A stretch of DNA of 64,000 nt from Oceanobacillus sp. FSL K6-2867 (GCF_037963145.1 NZ_CP150144.1:2170001-2234000), one strand, 5' to 3'; shown: positions 26,723 through 35,529, counted from the first letter of the stretch. Made by a program: numbers and translations. The notes: generated by a model from the letters alone, not told the origin.

Positions 26723-26786
26723 TGGTTTTAGTTAAATAAAACTTCTTATACTGAACTGCAGCTCCAACATAACATAATATTAACTT

Positions 26787-26829
26787 AAATAGAGACAAGC
26801 CTAGGATATACCTTAGCTTGTCTCTATTT
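26787..26829. terminator. Bidirectional terminator before convergent minus-strand genes
   Basis: AAATAGAGACAAGC (26787-26800) and GCTTGTCTCTATTT (26816-26829) form a perfect 14-bp stem. It sits 11 bp from the end of the minus-strand small gene and would end its transcript. Confidence 0.8.
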
Positions 26830-26839
26830 ATCTTTATCG

Positions 26840-27007
26840 TTAATTTCGTCTTTTTTTATCAATCTTTTCAGCTATTGAGTAGGCTATAATTTGAACCACT
26901 ACTAATGCCATAATTATTTCGAAAGCATATTTAAGTTCAGTAGTTAAATGAATAACTAGAAGAGTTAAAAACATGATTATAAATATATATTTTACCCTCT
27001 TTACCAT
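26840..27007 (-). CDS. Small two-helix membrane protein, unknown
   Basis: From the ATG at 27007 (AAAGGGG eight bases upstream) the product has 55 residues: a basic start (MVKRVK), two hydrophobic helices (IFIIMFLTLLVIHL and IIMALVVVQIIAYSIA) and a basic tail (EKIDKKRRN). The longer frame to 27049 lacks a ribosome site. No family is recognised. It has its own strong terminator, which argues that it is really expressed. Confidence 0.55.
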   Translation of the reverse strand: MVKRVKYIFIIMFLTLLVIHLTTELKYAFEIIMALVVVQIIAYSIAEKIDKKRRN

Positions 27008-27127
27008 AATATGGTCCCCTTTATAATAGAGTGGATCCGATATACTCATAGCAAATAAGCGCTTCGAATTAGGCTGTTCAGATAAAGCAACATTTAACGC
27101 AGCCCCTTTTACAGCTTTTGGATTACA

Positions 27128-28102
27128 TCAATCTATCACTTCGAAAACCTTCTTTTTAATTGTTAAGTAATTTTTAATCTCAAAGTTTAAATAAAATAGG
27201 TTTGCTCTAACTTCAAATTCCTCTCTTGTTTTAGGTAGTTCTGTTTCGCGAATAGACGCTTCATAGTTCTCCAGCCTTTCAAGAGCAATATGTATCTTAT
27301 CTCCTGAATGAACATTTTGACTCACATACTCAAAAAAGTCAGCAAGCATTCCTCTTTGTTTAACATGCAAATCAGATGAAGAGATAATATGAACGATGGT
27401 TACCATTTTTTTGAGGATTTCCAGCTGATCCCCGCGCATTTGCAGATAGTGATAATCTTTATTCTCAGCCCTGAAAAGATGATTTTCTACATCCTGAATG
27501 ACAATGCTCTTGGATTTATGGATGATATCTTCTGCTTCAATGATTTCTTTTCCATCCCATTCTCTTTCATTGTCTCTTAAGTAGGCAGCTAGCTCATAAA
27601 GAATAATGCCAAACCTTTCTCCAATTTCGAACATATTCTTGTTAATACTCTTTTTAAAACTTGGCATGATGCTGTTAACAAGGATAGCAATTCCCATTCC
27701 AATCAAAATAATATAAAGTTCATTCAAAAATGTCTCCAGGCTCGCCTCTTGCACCGTATAAATATGCAGCAAGACTACCATGCTTGTGATAAAGCCATTC
27801 TGTATCCGAGCCCTCAAAAGAATTGGAACGAATAGGAGGATAAATACAGCAAAGGCAATTGGGTTATACCCTAATAATTCAAAAAATACCATTCCAAGAA
27901 TGATGGATAAAAGGGATGCGAAGAACTTTTCTTTAATTGTATTTAATGTTCTTTTCTTTGTTGTTTCGATACACATAATGACGATAATCGCTGCAAACGT
28001 TGCAAATTCCAAATCGATTAAACTAGCTATCCATATTGCTAACCCTGCGCCAATAGCAGTTTTTATTGTTCGATAGCCCATTCCGACCATATAAAACACC
28101 AT
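27128..28102 (-). CDS. Aromatic acid exporter (ArAE_1) family membrane protein
   Basis: The 324-residue protein has six N-terminal membrane segments (about residues 5-145), with the family start GYRTIKTAIGAGLAIWIA and ETTKKRTLNTIKEKF loop. A cytoplasmic helical C-terminal domain (ArAE_1_C) covers the last 170 residues. This matches the YqjA/YgaE-like proteins of Bacilli. Relatives are thought to export aromatic acids, but substrates in Bacilli are unproven. The start is uncertain: ATG at 28102 or at 28090, the latter better placed after AGGA. It stands alone on the minus strand. Confidence 0.75.
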   Translation of the reverse strand: MVFYMVGMGYRTIKTAIGAGLAIWIASLIDLEFATFAAIIVIMCIETTKKRTLNTIKEKFFASLLSIILGMVFFELLGYNPIAFAVFILLFVPILLRARIQNGFITSMVVLLHIYTVQEASLETFLNELYIILIGMGIAILVNSIMPSFKKSINKNMFEIGERFGIILYELAAYLRDNEREWDGKEIIEAEDIIHKSKSIVIQDVENHLFRAENKDYHYLQMRGDQLEILKKMVTIVHIISSSDLHVKQRGMLADFFEYVSQNVHSGDKIHIALERLENYEASIRETELPKTREEFEVRANLFYLNFEIKNYLTIKKKVFEVID

Positions 28103-28286
28103 CCTGTAATTGTTCAGTGATTACTCCATTATAACCCATAATGGGTAGCGGGATGAATCTTAGGTTCAGCGCCGTATATAGCGGGTTGGCATGCTTGTAC
28201 CTTTAAAAAGTATGTCCAATTTTATGACAATTCGCATGCGCGATAATTGCATTCAACATTAAGTCATGTTATTATTTAGATGTTAA

Positions 28287-28306
28287 ATATTTAGACGTCT
28301 AAATAT
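28287..28306. promoter_or_regulatory. Perfect 20-bp palindrome before the SDR pair; probable MarR operator
   Basis: ATATTTAGAC followed directly by GTCTAAATAT is a perfect 20-bp palindrome, 21 bases before the first SDR ATG. An overlapping weaker copy (TATTTAGA/TTAAATA) lies just upstream. A MarR-family gene follows the two SDR genes, and MarR dimers bind such palindromes, so it is the likely operator. Confidence 0.65.
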
Positions 28307-28326
28307 ATACGAAAGAGGTAATTGGA

Positions 28327-29076
28327 ATGAGATTACAAGATAAAGTGGCAATTGTTACAGGCAGTGCTTCTGGTATTGGCAGAGGGATTGCTCTGGCAAT
28401 GGCAAAAGAAGGCGCGCACGTTGCAATTGTTGATGTAAATGAAGAAAAGGGAAAAGCAGCCTTTGCGGAAATAAATCAATTTACGCAAGGCTTACTTTTT
28501 ATAAGAGATATCTCGATGAAAGAAAACATCGAGGAGATCGTTACCGAAGTTGTGGAGAAATTCGGCAGGTTGGATATCCTAGTGAATAATGCACATGTAT
28601 CCAAACAGGCTCCTTTTATGGAAACAACACTGGAGCATTTTGATTTATCATTTGCAACAGGTTTTTATCCTACATTCCATTTCATGCAGGCGTCCTATCC
28701 GGAGTTAAAGAAGACTCGTGGCAAGGTCATTAACTTTGCGTCTGGTGCTGGACTTGATGGGCAAGTAACACAAACATCCTATGCTGCGGCAAAAGAGGCA
28801 ATACGCGCAATTTCCCGAGTTGCGGCAAATGAATGGGGACCAGATGGAATTAATGTGAATCTGATATCACCAATTGCCCTCACGCCTGGTGTTGAACAAT
28901 GGCGCGACAATGCACCTGAATTATATGATGCGATGATTAATAAACTGCCCCTTCGTCGACTGGGTGACCCAGAGCAGGATATTGGCAGAACTGCAGTCTT
29001 CCTGGCAAGCAGTGATTCCGATTATATTACGGGGCAAACAATCATGGTTGATGGCGGGTCAATTAAATTACGTTAA
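28327..29076 (+). CDS. Short-chain dehydrogenase/reductase, first of a pair
   Basis: The 249-residue SDR has TGSASGIGRG, Asp after strand 2 (AIVDVNEEK, suggesting NAD), NNAHV in place of NNAG, Ser in INFASGAG and YAAAK for catalysis, and a C-terminal IMVDGGSIKL. It is the first gene after the palindromic operator and ends 13 bp before a second SDR gene, so the two form an operon. The substrate is unknown; paired SDRs under MarR control often process alcohols or aromatic compounds. Confidence 0.85.
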   Translation: MRLQDKVAIVTGSASGIGRGIALAMAKEGAHVAIVDVNEEKGKAAFAEINQFTQGLLFIRDISMKENIEEIVTEVVEKFGRLDILVNNAHVSKQAPFMETTLEHFDLSFATGFYPTFHFMQASYPELKKTRGKVINFASGAGLDGQVTQTSYAAAKEAIRAISRVAANEWGPDGINVNLISPIALTPGVEQWRDNAPELYDAMINKLPLRRLGDPEQDIGRTAVFLASSDSDYITGQTIMVDGGSIKLR

Positions 29077-29089
29077 GGAGGAAAATATA

Positions 29090-29824
29090 ATGGGACGATT
29101 AGATAACAAGGTTGCGATTATTACTGGCGGAGCATCAGGTATTGGTGAAGGGATGGCAGAACTCTTCAGTAAAGAGGGAGCTACTGTTATTGCGGCTGAC
29201 ATTAATGAGGAAGCACTGCAAAAGGTAAGTGAAAAAGAAAATATATATGGCATGAAATTAAATGTTGCCTCTGATGAAGATTGGAAAGCTTTTGCTAAGG
29301 AAGTGAACGATCGTTTTGGTAAAATTGATATTCTCGTAAATAACGCTGGTATATCATCTGAAAAGTCATACGAAGAGATTGACCTGGACGATTGGCAAAA
29401 AATGCTGTCTATTAATGGCTTTGGGCCATTTGCTGGTATTAAACATGTTGCACCATATATGGCAGAACAACATAAAGGGTCCATTGTTAATATTTCATCC
29501 TATACGGCGCAGATCGGACAAGGCTTTAATCATTATTCTGCATCAAAAGGAGCGGTACGTGCGCTATCAAAAGCGGCTGCAACAACCTTTGGCCGCCAGG
29601 GAGTGCGTGTGAATACACTTTTCCCTGGTATTATTGAAACACCAATGACTGCTGCGCTCAGCACATCAAAGGAACTGGTTGGCCGCTTAGTTCAGGCAAC
29701 CCCGCTTCAGCGATTAGGAAAACCTGAGGATATAGCAAATGCGGCGCTATTCTTAGCATCTGATGAATCTTCTTATATTACTGGCTCCGAATTAGTGATT
29801 GACGGTGGATTTTCTGCACAGTAG
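29090..29824 (+). CDS. Short-chain dehydrogenase/reductase, second of a pair
   Basis: The 244-residue SDR has TGGASGIGEG, Asp in IAADINEEAL, NNAGIS, Ser in NISSYTAQIG and YSASK, and VIDGGFSAQ at the end. The ATG at 29090 follows AAGGAGG, so the longer frame starting within the previous gene is not used. It is only distantly similar to its neighbour, so this is not a recent duplication. Probably works on the same pathway; substrate unknown. Confidence 0.85.
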   Translation: MGRLDNKVAIITGGASGIGEGMAELFSKEGATVIAADINEEALQKVSEKENIYGMKLNVASDEDWKAFAKEVNDRFGKIDILVNNAGISSEKSYEEIDLDDWQKMLSINGFGPFAGIKHVAPYMAEQHKGSIVNISSYTAQIGQGFNHYSASKGAVRALSKAAATTFGRQGVRVNTLFPGIIETPMTAALSTSKELVGRLVQATPLQRLGKPEDIANAALFLASDESSYITGSELVIDGGFSAQ

Positions 29825-29840
29825 TATAGACATATACAGG

Positions 29841-29876
29841 AAGTGCCCTCTATTTTCTTAGGGGGCACTTCGCTTA
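29841..29876 (+). terminator. Terminator after the SDR pair
   Basis: AAGTGCCCTC (29841-29850) and GGGGGCACTT (29861-29870) form a 10-bp stem with one G-T pair and a T-containing tail. It lies 16 bp after the second SDR stop and 27 bp before the MarR gene. Confidence 0.7.
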
Positions 29877-29897
29877 TAGAAAGCAGGTTATACAAAT

Positions 29898-30317
29898 ATG
29901 AAAGAACGAACAATTTTTGAACTGATTCATTCCATGGACCAGGTGACGAACAATTTAATCATACAGTGGAATAAACTATTTAAAGAAAACCTTGGAATCT
30001 CGCACATTCTTGTTCTTGGCCATTTGAAGCGAAACGGTAAAAGCAGGCCATCCGATATTGCGAAGACCCTAGGCTTAACTCCGCCATCTTTGACACACTT
30101 ATCCGAAAAGCTTGTCCAACGGAAATTGGCTGTTCGGCTTGTGGATGAAAATGATCGTCGGATTATTTATTTAGCAATTACCGACGAAGGAATTGAGATG
30201 GTAAATAAAGCACATGATGAAGGAAAAGCACTCCGTGGAAGTCTATTTGATAAGCTGACTGACGAGGAAGTACTGCAATTGCTTGCTATATATGAGAAGC
30301 TAAATCGGTTTGTATAA
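29898..30317 (+). CDS. MarR-family transcriptional regulator
   Basis: The 139-residue protein has the MarR winged helix: LGHLKRNGKSRPSDIAKTLG, then TPPSLTHLSEKLVQRKLAVR and the wing DENDRRIIYLAITDEG. MarR proteins are dimeric repressors released by small, often aromatic, ligands. Its position directly after the SDR pair, and the perfect palindrome before that pair, suggest it represses them. The ribosome site is weak (GCAGG), and a terminator sits between, so expression is probably low. Confidence 0.85.
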   Translation: MKERTIFELIHSMDQVTNNLIIQWNKLFKENLGISHILVLGHLKRNGKSRPSDIAKTLGLTPPSLTHLSEKLVQRKLAVRLVDENDRRIIYLAITDEGIEMVNKAHDEGKALRGSLFDKLTDEEVLQLLAIYEKLNRFV

Positions 30318-30392
30318 ATTCGTCTATACTAAAATGAGCGGAAACAGCATAGGGATAAAAACTAATAATAAAAGAAATAGAAGAAGAATCTC

Positions 30393-31250
30393 CTATTTCT
30401 CAAATGGAATATTCAATAACTGCGGTACTGTAACAAATTCGTATCCTTGCTCTTGCAATGATGGAATTATTTGATGAAGGGATTCGATTGTATTCGTGCG
30501 ATCTCCCTCCCATTCTGCCCCATCATGCATAAGAATGACAGCCCCCGGATGGATGTTGTCCAATACATTCGAAGCAATAACCTCTGGCGGGTCTTCTTGC
30601 CAATCCAAAGAGTCCACTGACCAGCCAATTACAGAATAGTTCATCCTCGCAAGCTGTTCGACTAATTCATCGTATAAGAAACCATATGGAGGTCTGAATA
30701 AGTGTGTACGGTAACCGATCATGTCATAGAGTTCATCTTCCGTTCTGATTGCTTCCTGCTCTAGCGCTCTAATGTCTGCTTCATCTACAAGGTTAGGATG
30801 GAAGTATGTATGATTTCCAATCACATGTCCCTCATTTTGAATTCGTGTGACAATTTCAGGATAAGCAGCAGTCCTCGAACCGAGCAAGAAAAATGTCGCC
30901 GGAACACCGTATTGGTTTAATACGTCCAGTATTTCATTTGTAAAGCGCGGGTCCGGCCCATCATCAAATGTTAAAGCAACTTGATTCTGATCTGAAGCGC
31001 CTTGCAAGAAAAACACATCTGGATACCGCTGTTGTAAGATTCTCAAATCAACAGGCTGCTGACGTTCACGCTCGGGATTTTCAGACCCTCCTCTAAGATC
31101 AGGAATAGCATCTTCTGGATTTTCCTGTTGCTCTTGCTGTGAAGCATCTTCTAGAGGTACCTTATTTGCATTTGCAGTAATATCATTTATTGGATAAAAG
31201 CAAAATAAAAACCCGACAGTCAATAGCCATTTAACAATCTGTCCTTTCAT
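30393..31250 (-). CDS. Secreted polysaccharide deacetylase (CE4)
   Basis: The 285-residue protein has an N-terminal signal or anchor segment (WLLTVGFLFCFYPI), an acidic Gln/Glu-rich linker (about 30-65) and a NodB-type CE4 domain. Its motifs are TFDDGPDPRF, GNHTYFHPN, RPPYGFLYDEL, WSVDSLDW and ILMHDGAEW. The zinc-binding Asp-His-His set and catalytic Asp are all present. It should remove acetyl groups from cell-wall sugars outside the membrane, like the PdaA/PgdA group. It is monocistronic and convergent with the MarR gene. Confidence 0.85.
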   Translation of the reverse strand: MKGQIVKWLLTVGFLFCFYPINDITANANKVPLEDASQQEQQENPEDAIPDLRGGSENPERERQQPVDLRILQQRYPDVFFLQGASDQNQVALTFDDGPDPRFTNEILDVLNQYGVPATFFLLGSRTAAYPEIVTRIQNEGHVIGNHTYFHPNLVDEADIRALEQEAIRTEDELYDMIGYRTHLFRPPYGFLYDELVEQLARMNYSVIGWSVDSLDWQEDPPEVIASNVLDNIHPGAVILMHDGAEWEGDRTNTIESLHQIIPSLQEQGYEFVTVPQLLNIPFEK

Positions 31251-31365
31251 TTATTCATCTCCTCTTCCAGCAATGGGATCTATGTTATTAATAACTTAGT
31301 GTTATTTTAGGTGAAAGAATATGATTTATACGGAAACTTTATGATTGACTATTATTGGATAGTAT

Positions 31366-31407
31366 TTTAATCTATATATGAGCATATGTTCATGTATATA
31401 GATTAAA
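31366..31407. promoter_or_regulatory. Compound dyad upstream of czrA; probable CzrA operator
   Basis: An inner dyad ATGAGCATATGTTCAT (31378-31393) resembles the ATATGAACA-type SmtB/CzrA sites. Outer arms TTTAATCTATATA and TATATAGATTAAA are exactly complementary (13 bp). The element lies 22 bp before the regulator ATG, so it probably mediates zinc-responsive autoregulation of the czrA-czcD operon. Confidence 0.6.
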
Positions 31408-31428
31408 ATATATGATAAAGGGGTAAAA

Positions 31429-31767
31429 ATGATGAGTGAAGAGCAGAAACTGGCACAGAGTTTTAGTAAAAGTGAGCAGCATTTAGATGAAGAAACGCTG
31501 TTTGTCGTATCTCAAACATTTAAAGCTTTAAGTGACCCAACCAGAATCCGTATTTTGAACTTATTATGTACAGGAGAGCATTCTGTTAATGATATTGCAG
31601 AGACACTGAATTTAAGTCAATCAAGTGTCTCCCACCAATTACGATTCCTAAAAAACTTAAGATTAGTCAAATATAGAAGAGCGGGAACAACTTTATATTA
31701 TTCAGAAGATGACGATCATGTTATGAATTTACTGAAGCAAGCAATTGAGCATGCTGCACATCATTAA
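31429..31767 (+). CDS. czrA: CzrA/SmtB-type zinc-responsive ArsR-family repressor
   Basis: The 112-residue protein has the ArsR winged helix ([16 protein letters not shown], then [21 protein letters not shown]). The C-terminal helix carries Asp95, His97, His108 and His111, with exactly the spacing of the alpha-5 zinc/cobalt sensing site of CzrA. Metal binding should release it from DNA. The CzcD exporter gene starts 17 bp downstream, so the pair forms a zinc-resistance operon. AAAGGGG lies just before two adjacent ATGs. Confidence 0.9.
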   Translation: MMSEEQKLAQSFSKSEQHLDEETLFVVSQTFKALSDPTRIRILNLLCTGEHSVNDIAETLNLSQSSVSHQLRFLKNLRLVKYRRAGTTLYYSEDDDHVMNLLKQAIEHAAHH

Positions 31768-31784
31768 TTGGGGAGGTATTTAAA

Positions 31785-32750
31785 TTGGGACATAATCATG
31801 GACACGATCACCACCATGGACATGACCATACACATGGTGCAAATAAAAAGACGTTAATGATAAGTTTTATTATTATTACGTTATATATGATTGTGGAGGC
31901 TATAGGTGGATTTCTTACAAATAGCCTTGCATTGCTGGCAGATGCAGGTCATATGTTAAGTGATGCTATCTCGCTTGGGATTGCATTATTGGCCTTTACA
32001 CTTGGAGAAAGGGCTGCTAACTACAGCAAAACCTATGGATATAAACGATTTGAAATACTGGCGGCTGTCCTTAACGGGATAACGCTTGTATTAATAGCTA
32101 TTTATATTTTTTATGAAGCAATTGAACGTTTTCAAAATCCGCCCGAAGTTGCTTCAACTGGAATGTTAATGATCGCTTCTATTGGCTTAATAGTCAATAT
32201 TCTGGTTGCGTGGATTATGATGCGCGGCGGAGACGTAGAAGAGAACTTGAATATGCGTGGAGCATACTTGCATGTGATTAGTGATATGCTTGGTTCCATT
32301 GGTGCAATTATCGCTGCGCTGCTCATGATATTCTTTGGCTGGGGCTGGGCAGACCCCCTGGCAAGTGTCATTGTTGCTGTACTCGTATTACGGAGCGGCT
32401 ATTATGTTGCGAAGTCCGGACTCCATATCCTGATGGAAGGAACCCCGCAAAATGTAGATGTGGAAGATGTGATTCAAACAATCCAAAATACAAGAGGGAT
32501 TCAAGGCGTTCATGATTTGCACATCTGGTCAATCACAAGTGGATTGAATGCACTTTCCTGTCATGCTGTTGTCGCTGATCAAATGTCCATTGCTGAAAGT
32601 GAACAAATGCTTCGTCAAATTGAACACGACCTTGAACATAAAAATATTCATCATATGACGATTCAGTTGGAAACAGCCACTCACCTGCATGACAATTCAA
32701 TTTTGTGCAAAGTGAAGGCAGAATCATCTGGACACCACCATCACCACTAA
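31785..32750 (+). CDS. czcD: Cation diffusion facilitator, zinc/cobalt/cadmium efflux (CzcD)
   Basis: The 321-residue protein begins with a His-rich metal-binding tail (repeated HGHDH), has six membrane segments and the CDF motifs LLADAGHMLSD in helix 2 and HVISDMLGSIG in helix 5 (the HxxxD/DxxxD transport site), a C-terminal cytoplasmic domain and a final His5. It exports divalent zinc-type metals in exchange for protons. The start is TTG with GGGGAGG eight bases upstream. It is the second gene of the czrA operon. Confidence 0.9.
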   Translation: MGHNHGHDHHHGHDHTHGANKKTLMISFIIITLYMIVEAIGGFLTNSLALLADAGHMLSDAISLGIALLAFTLGERAANYSKTYGYKRFEILAAVLNGITLVLIAIYIFYEAIERFQNPPEVASTGMLMIASIGLIVNILVAWIMMRGGDVEENLNMRGAYLHVISDMLGSIGAIIAALLMIFFGWGWADPLASVIVAVLVLRSGYYVAKSGLHILMEGTPQNVDVEDVIQTIQNTRGIQGVHDLHIWSITSGLNALSCHAVVADQMSIAESEQMLRQIEHDLEHKNIHHMTIQLETATHLHDNSILCKVKAESSGHHHHH

Positions 32751-32874
32751 TGGGAATTGTAATTGAATCAATGAAAATTTATAATTCTCCTCAATGATAT
32801 GAGGATTGAGGGGAATTATAGCATTCCTTGCTTTAATATATAATCATCTTTTAACACAAGAGGCTGGTTCTTAT

Positions 32875-33057
32875 TCATTGCCCCTCTTCGTTAACAAAGC
32901 GAAGCATTCCTTATCCAACGGAAATAACGTCTTCTTCATTAAAAATAATACACGCTGTTCCTCCAGCATATTTCTCACATTCAAACTTGCCAAGAACAGT
33001 CACCTATCCCTTTTCGAACAAATAAATGAGTTCACCGTCATGTTCTTCAGGCAGCAC
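32875..33057 (-). pseudogene. Decayed minus-strand reading frame with two internal stops
   Basis: A single minus-strand frame gives protein-like, acidic text (VLPEEHDGELIYLFEKG, stop, VTVLGKFECEKYAGGTACII and so on, stop, MLRFVNEEGQ) across 61 codons with two internal stops. The composition looks like a real former gene, but I cannot name the family and there is no start site. The overlapping plus-strand frame at 32806-33114 looks random. No other feature is seen in 32751-33166 apart from the terminator at its end. Confidence 0.3.
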
Positions 33058-33123
33058 TTAATTCGTTTATTAAGAAGGTTTAAATGCCATTTACCAAGCG
33101 AAAACCGTTTATAAAATAATAAA

Positions 33124-33150
33124 GACAGCATTCCAAATTTGAATGCTGCC
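33124..33150 (-). terminator. Terminator of the antiporter gene
   Basis: On the minus strand GGCAGCATTC and GAATGCTGTC form a stem followed by a T-rich tail, 17 bp beyond the antiporter stop. Confidence 0.75.
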
Positions 33151-33166
33151 TAATTTATGATCTAAA

Positions 33167-34315
33167 TTACATTGATTCTGCTCTTACATCCGATTTGAAA
33201 AATAACTTCATCATTGGAGGAGTAACAATAGTTGTTGCAATAACAACAACAATCATGGTTGCATACAAATCCTGAGTTATTAAATTTGATGCTAATCCCA
33301 TTGAGGCAACAATTAATGCAACTTCTCCACGAGAAACCATCGCTGAACCAATTCCCATTGAGCTCTGCCAACCGAAACCAGAGAATCTTGCACTAACCCC
33401 TGCACCAATAAATTTGGTTAAGATCGCGAAGATACTAAGCAAAATAATCAAACCTAAATTATCAAGAATGCCAGTAAATTCTGCTGAAATACCAATATAG
33501 GCAAAGAACACAGGAACAAATAGCGAGTAACTTATCGTTTCAACTTTCTCAAAAACTTCGTGTTTGAAGTTGGTTAAACCAATTGCAATACCTGCTATAT
33601 AAGCTCCAATAATGTTTGCAACTCCTGTATATTCCGCTGCATATGCATAAAGAAAACAAATAATTAGTGCGGAGGAGATAACGATCTCACTAACAGGTAA
33701 TCTTGATAATGTATTCATTACCCAAGGAACAACCTTCCAAGCAATCAATATAGCCACTGCAAAGAACAACACTTTCTTGATTACTAACGTAGTTAAAGAT
33801 ACGTCCCCGCCGATTGCAAAGCTCATTAGGAATGCCAGAATGATCATTACGACAACATCATCAATAACAGCGGCACCAAGGATAGTTGTTCCTTCACGTG
33901 TTTTGAGCTGGTTCATTTCTTTAAGGGCTTGAACGGAGATACTTACACTCGTAGCAGAAAGCATTACGCCCAAAAACCAAGATTGCAGGTTCGTTAAATC
34001 CATCATAACCCCTGCAAAGTATCCTAAAAATAATGGTACAATAATGCCGCCTAAACCAACAAAAGTTGATGATTTACCAGAGCGTTTAAATTCGCCAAGA
34101 TCCGTTTCCAGACCAGCAATAAACATTAACAAGATAACACCAATTGTACTGAATGCCGATAATGTATCGGTTGCTGTAATTAATCCAAATACAGATGGAC
34201 CTAATAAGACACCTACAATAATTTCTCCTAACACGGAAGGTTGGCCAAATCTGATACTTAAACCACCTGCTAGTTTAGCTGCAATAATAATGAGCGCTAA
34301 TTGAAGAATAATCAT
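33167..34315 (-). CDS. CPA2-family Na+(K+)/H+ antiporter (GerN/NapA-like)
   Basis: The 382-residue membrane protein has about 12 segments and CPA2 signatures: LSIRFGQPSVLGEIIVGVLL, AGLETDL, ATSVSISVQALKEM and the paired aspartates in AAVIDDVVVM that mark electrogenic antiporters. No regulatory TrkA domain is attached. GerN and NapA exchange Na+ or K+ for protons, fitting a salt-tolerant host. AAAGGCGG lies six bases before the ATG. A large hairpin lies in its leader (34371-34432). Confidence 0.8.
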   Translation of the reverse strand: MIILQLALIIIAAKLAGGLSIRFGQPSVLGEIIVGVLLGPSVFGLITATDTLSAFSTIGVILLMFIAGLETDLGEFKRSGKSSTFVGLGGIIVPLFLGYFAGVMMDLTNLQSWFLGVMLSATSVSISVQALKEMNQLKTREGTTILGAAVIDDVVVMIILAFLMSFAIGGDVSLTTLVIKKVLFFAVAILIAWKVVPWVMNTLSRLPVSEIVISSALIICFLYAYAAEYTGVANIIGAYIAGIAIGLTNFKHEVFEKVETISYSLFVPVFFAYIGISAEFTGILDNLGLIILLSIFAILTKFIGAGVSARFSGFGWQSSMGIGSAMVSRGEVALIVASMGLASNLITQDLYATMIVVVIATTIVTPPMMKLFFKSDVRAESM

Positions 34316-34370
34316 ATAATTCCGCCTTTCAAAGATTTGTTATTTTTGCATTTTACAAACAACATAAAAA

Positions 34371-34432
34371 AAACCGAAGGATCTGACACAAAAGGGCATA
34401 GTTATCCCTTGGTGACAGACTCCTCCGGTTTT
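34371..34432. terminator. Long imperfect hairpin with T-tails in the antiporter leader
   Basis: Arms at 34371-34396 and 34406-34432 pair over about 20 of 25 positions (AAACCG/CGGTTT at the base, AAGGG/CCCTT at the top). T-runs follow on both strands. It lies 56 bp upstream of the antiporter start, so it is either a bidirectional terminator or an attenuator for that gene. I see no known riboswitch aptamer above it. Confidence 0.6.
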
Positions 34433-34833
34433 TGCTTGTCGCTTTATTTGTATACCAAAATACTAGCATAAATTTGCAAATGGATAAAGTAAAATTATTT
34501 TCCATTTATAAATTTACTGTTTCTTTAACGAAATATGCGCCTATCTAAATGGGTTGAAATCATCGTAATCGAAATTAAAAAATCTCTTTAACTCCATATT
34601 TCGATTGAAGTTACTTTAACAACGCGTGTTTTAGATACTCGTGTTATCCATTGGAAATCGGGCATTCTCAGTAGCAAAGTATTCCCTAACGCTCCTGCAA
34701 TATGATGCTGCCGTTCGCTCCAGTCTTCTTTAACCTTAAACACTTTAGTTATGCCGCAGCCCCTTATTTTAAAAATAAACAAACTAAATAATTGATAATA
34801 ACGTTTCAAGTACGAACAGATACTAAGAAATTG
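34433..34833. other. Stretch without a supported gene
   Basis: A minus-strand frame at 34588-34809 gives 73 residues with some protein-like text in its second half (RMPDFQWITRVSKTRVVKV), but it has no ribosome site and no family I recognise; it may be a remnant. The part from 34440 to 34560 is AT-rich and probably contains the antiporter promoter. Confidence 0.3.
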
Positions 34834-35277
34834 CTAATTCAGGCTTAATTCATAATGATAGAATTGGGAATCCCGAATGTATCCATTTCTTTCATAAAGT
34901 CTTTGGGCAGCATAGTTATCAGGGGCTGTACTTAGGCTGATGCTTACTGCGCCTTTTCCTATAGCGAATTCTTTGGCTTTTTGCAAAAGTATTTCTCCTG
35001 CTCCCTGTTTTCTGGCCGCTTCATCAACAAATAAATCATTTAATATCCAAGCCTTTTTCATAGCTATAGATGAAAACGAAGGGTATAGCTGGGTAAATCC
35101 AACATATTTCTGTTTGTCTTTAACTACAAAAATTACGGATTCCTGGTTTTCTATACGTGCTTTTATGTAAGCTTTAGCCCCTTCTAAATCCGATGTTTGC
35201 TGGTAGAATATTCGGTATGAATTAAATAAATTGGACACGCCCTCTAAATCTTCAATTTTAGCTTGGTAAATTTCCAT
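34834..35277 (-). CDS. GNAT-family N-acetyltransferase
   Basis: The 147-residue protein is a single GNAT domain: strand start IYQAKIEDLEGVSNLFNSY, then VGFTQLYPSF, LNDLFVDEAARKQGAGEILL with the acetyl-CoA-binding R-x-x-G-x-G-like loop (RKQGAG), and the closing NYAAQRLYERNGYIRD. Substrate unknown. The ATG at 35277 is eight bases after GGAGAG, so the longer N-terminus is discarded. It follows a small membrane-protein gene on the same strand by about 50 bp. Confidence 0.85.
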   Translation of the reverse strand: MEIYQAKIEDLEGVSNLFNSYRIFYQQTSDLEGAKAYIKARIENQESVIFVVKDKQKYVGFTQLYPSFSSIAMKKAWILNDLFVDEAARKQGAGEILLQKAKEFAIGKGAVSISLSTAPDNYAAQRLYERNGYIRDSQFYHYELSLN

Positions 35278-35328
35278 CTTTATTTCTCTCCTGCTTTTTG
35301 GTTTTGTATTTCTTTGTTTCATAATCAA

Positions 35329-35529
35329 TCAGGACCGATTGCCTCCTTTGGCATCGTGTTTCCATTTAATGGAGGATACTAATGATATCATTTGGCAGAC
35401 CAGTGCCATTCCCCACCCGATAAGGGGTGCATATACATTAAATTCTTTTAATGCGAACCCACCTGCTAAAAAAGAGGTACTTAATAAAATAAATACAATT
35501 GCTCGTTTCTGATACCTATTTATTTTCAT
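35329..35529 (-). CDS. Small two-helix membrane protein, unknown
   Basis: The 66-residue product starts with a basic MKINRYQKR, has two hydrophobic helices (AIVFILLSTSFLAGGFAL and APLIGWGMALVCQMISLV) and a basic C-terminus. A GGGGG tract lies close to the ATG. It may be cotranscribed with the GNAT gene downstream. No family is recognised. Confidence 0.55.
   Translation of the reverse strand: MKINRYQKRAIVFILLSTSFLAGGFALKEFNVYAPLIGWGMALVCQMISLVSSIKWKHDAKGGNRS

Noticed and set aside
32806..33114. Plus-strand frame of 102 residues after czcD
   Set aside because: No ribosome site and random composition; the minus strand of the same DNA reads more like a decayed gene.
34371..34432. c-di-AMP or other known riboswitch
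   Set aside because: The conserved aptamer motifs I know are not present; only a terminator-like stem can be supported.
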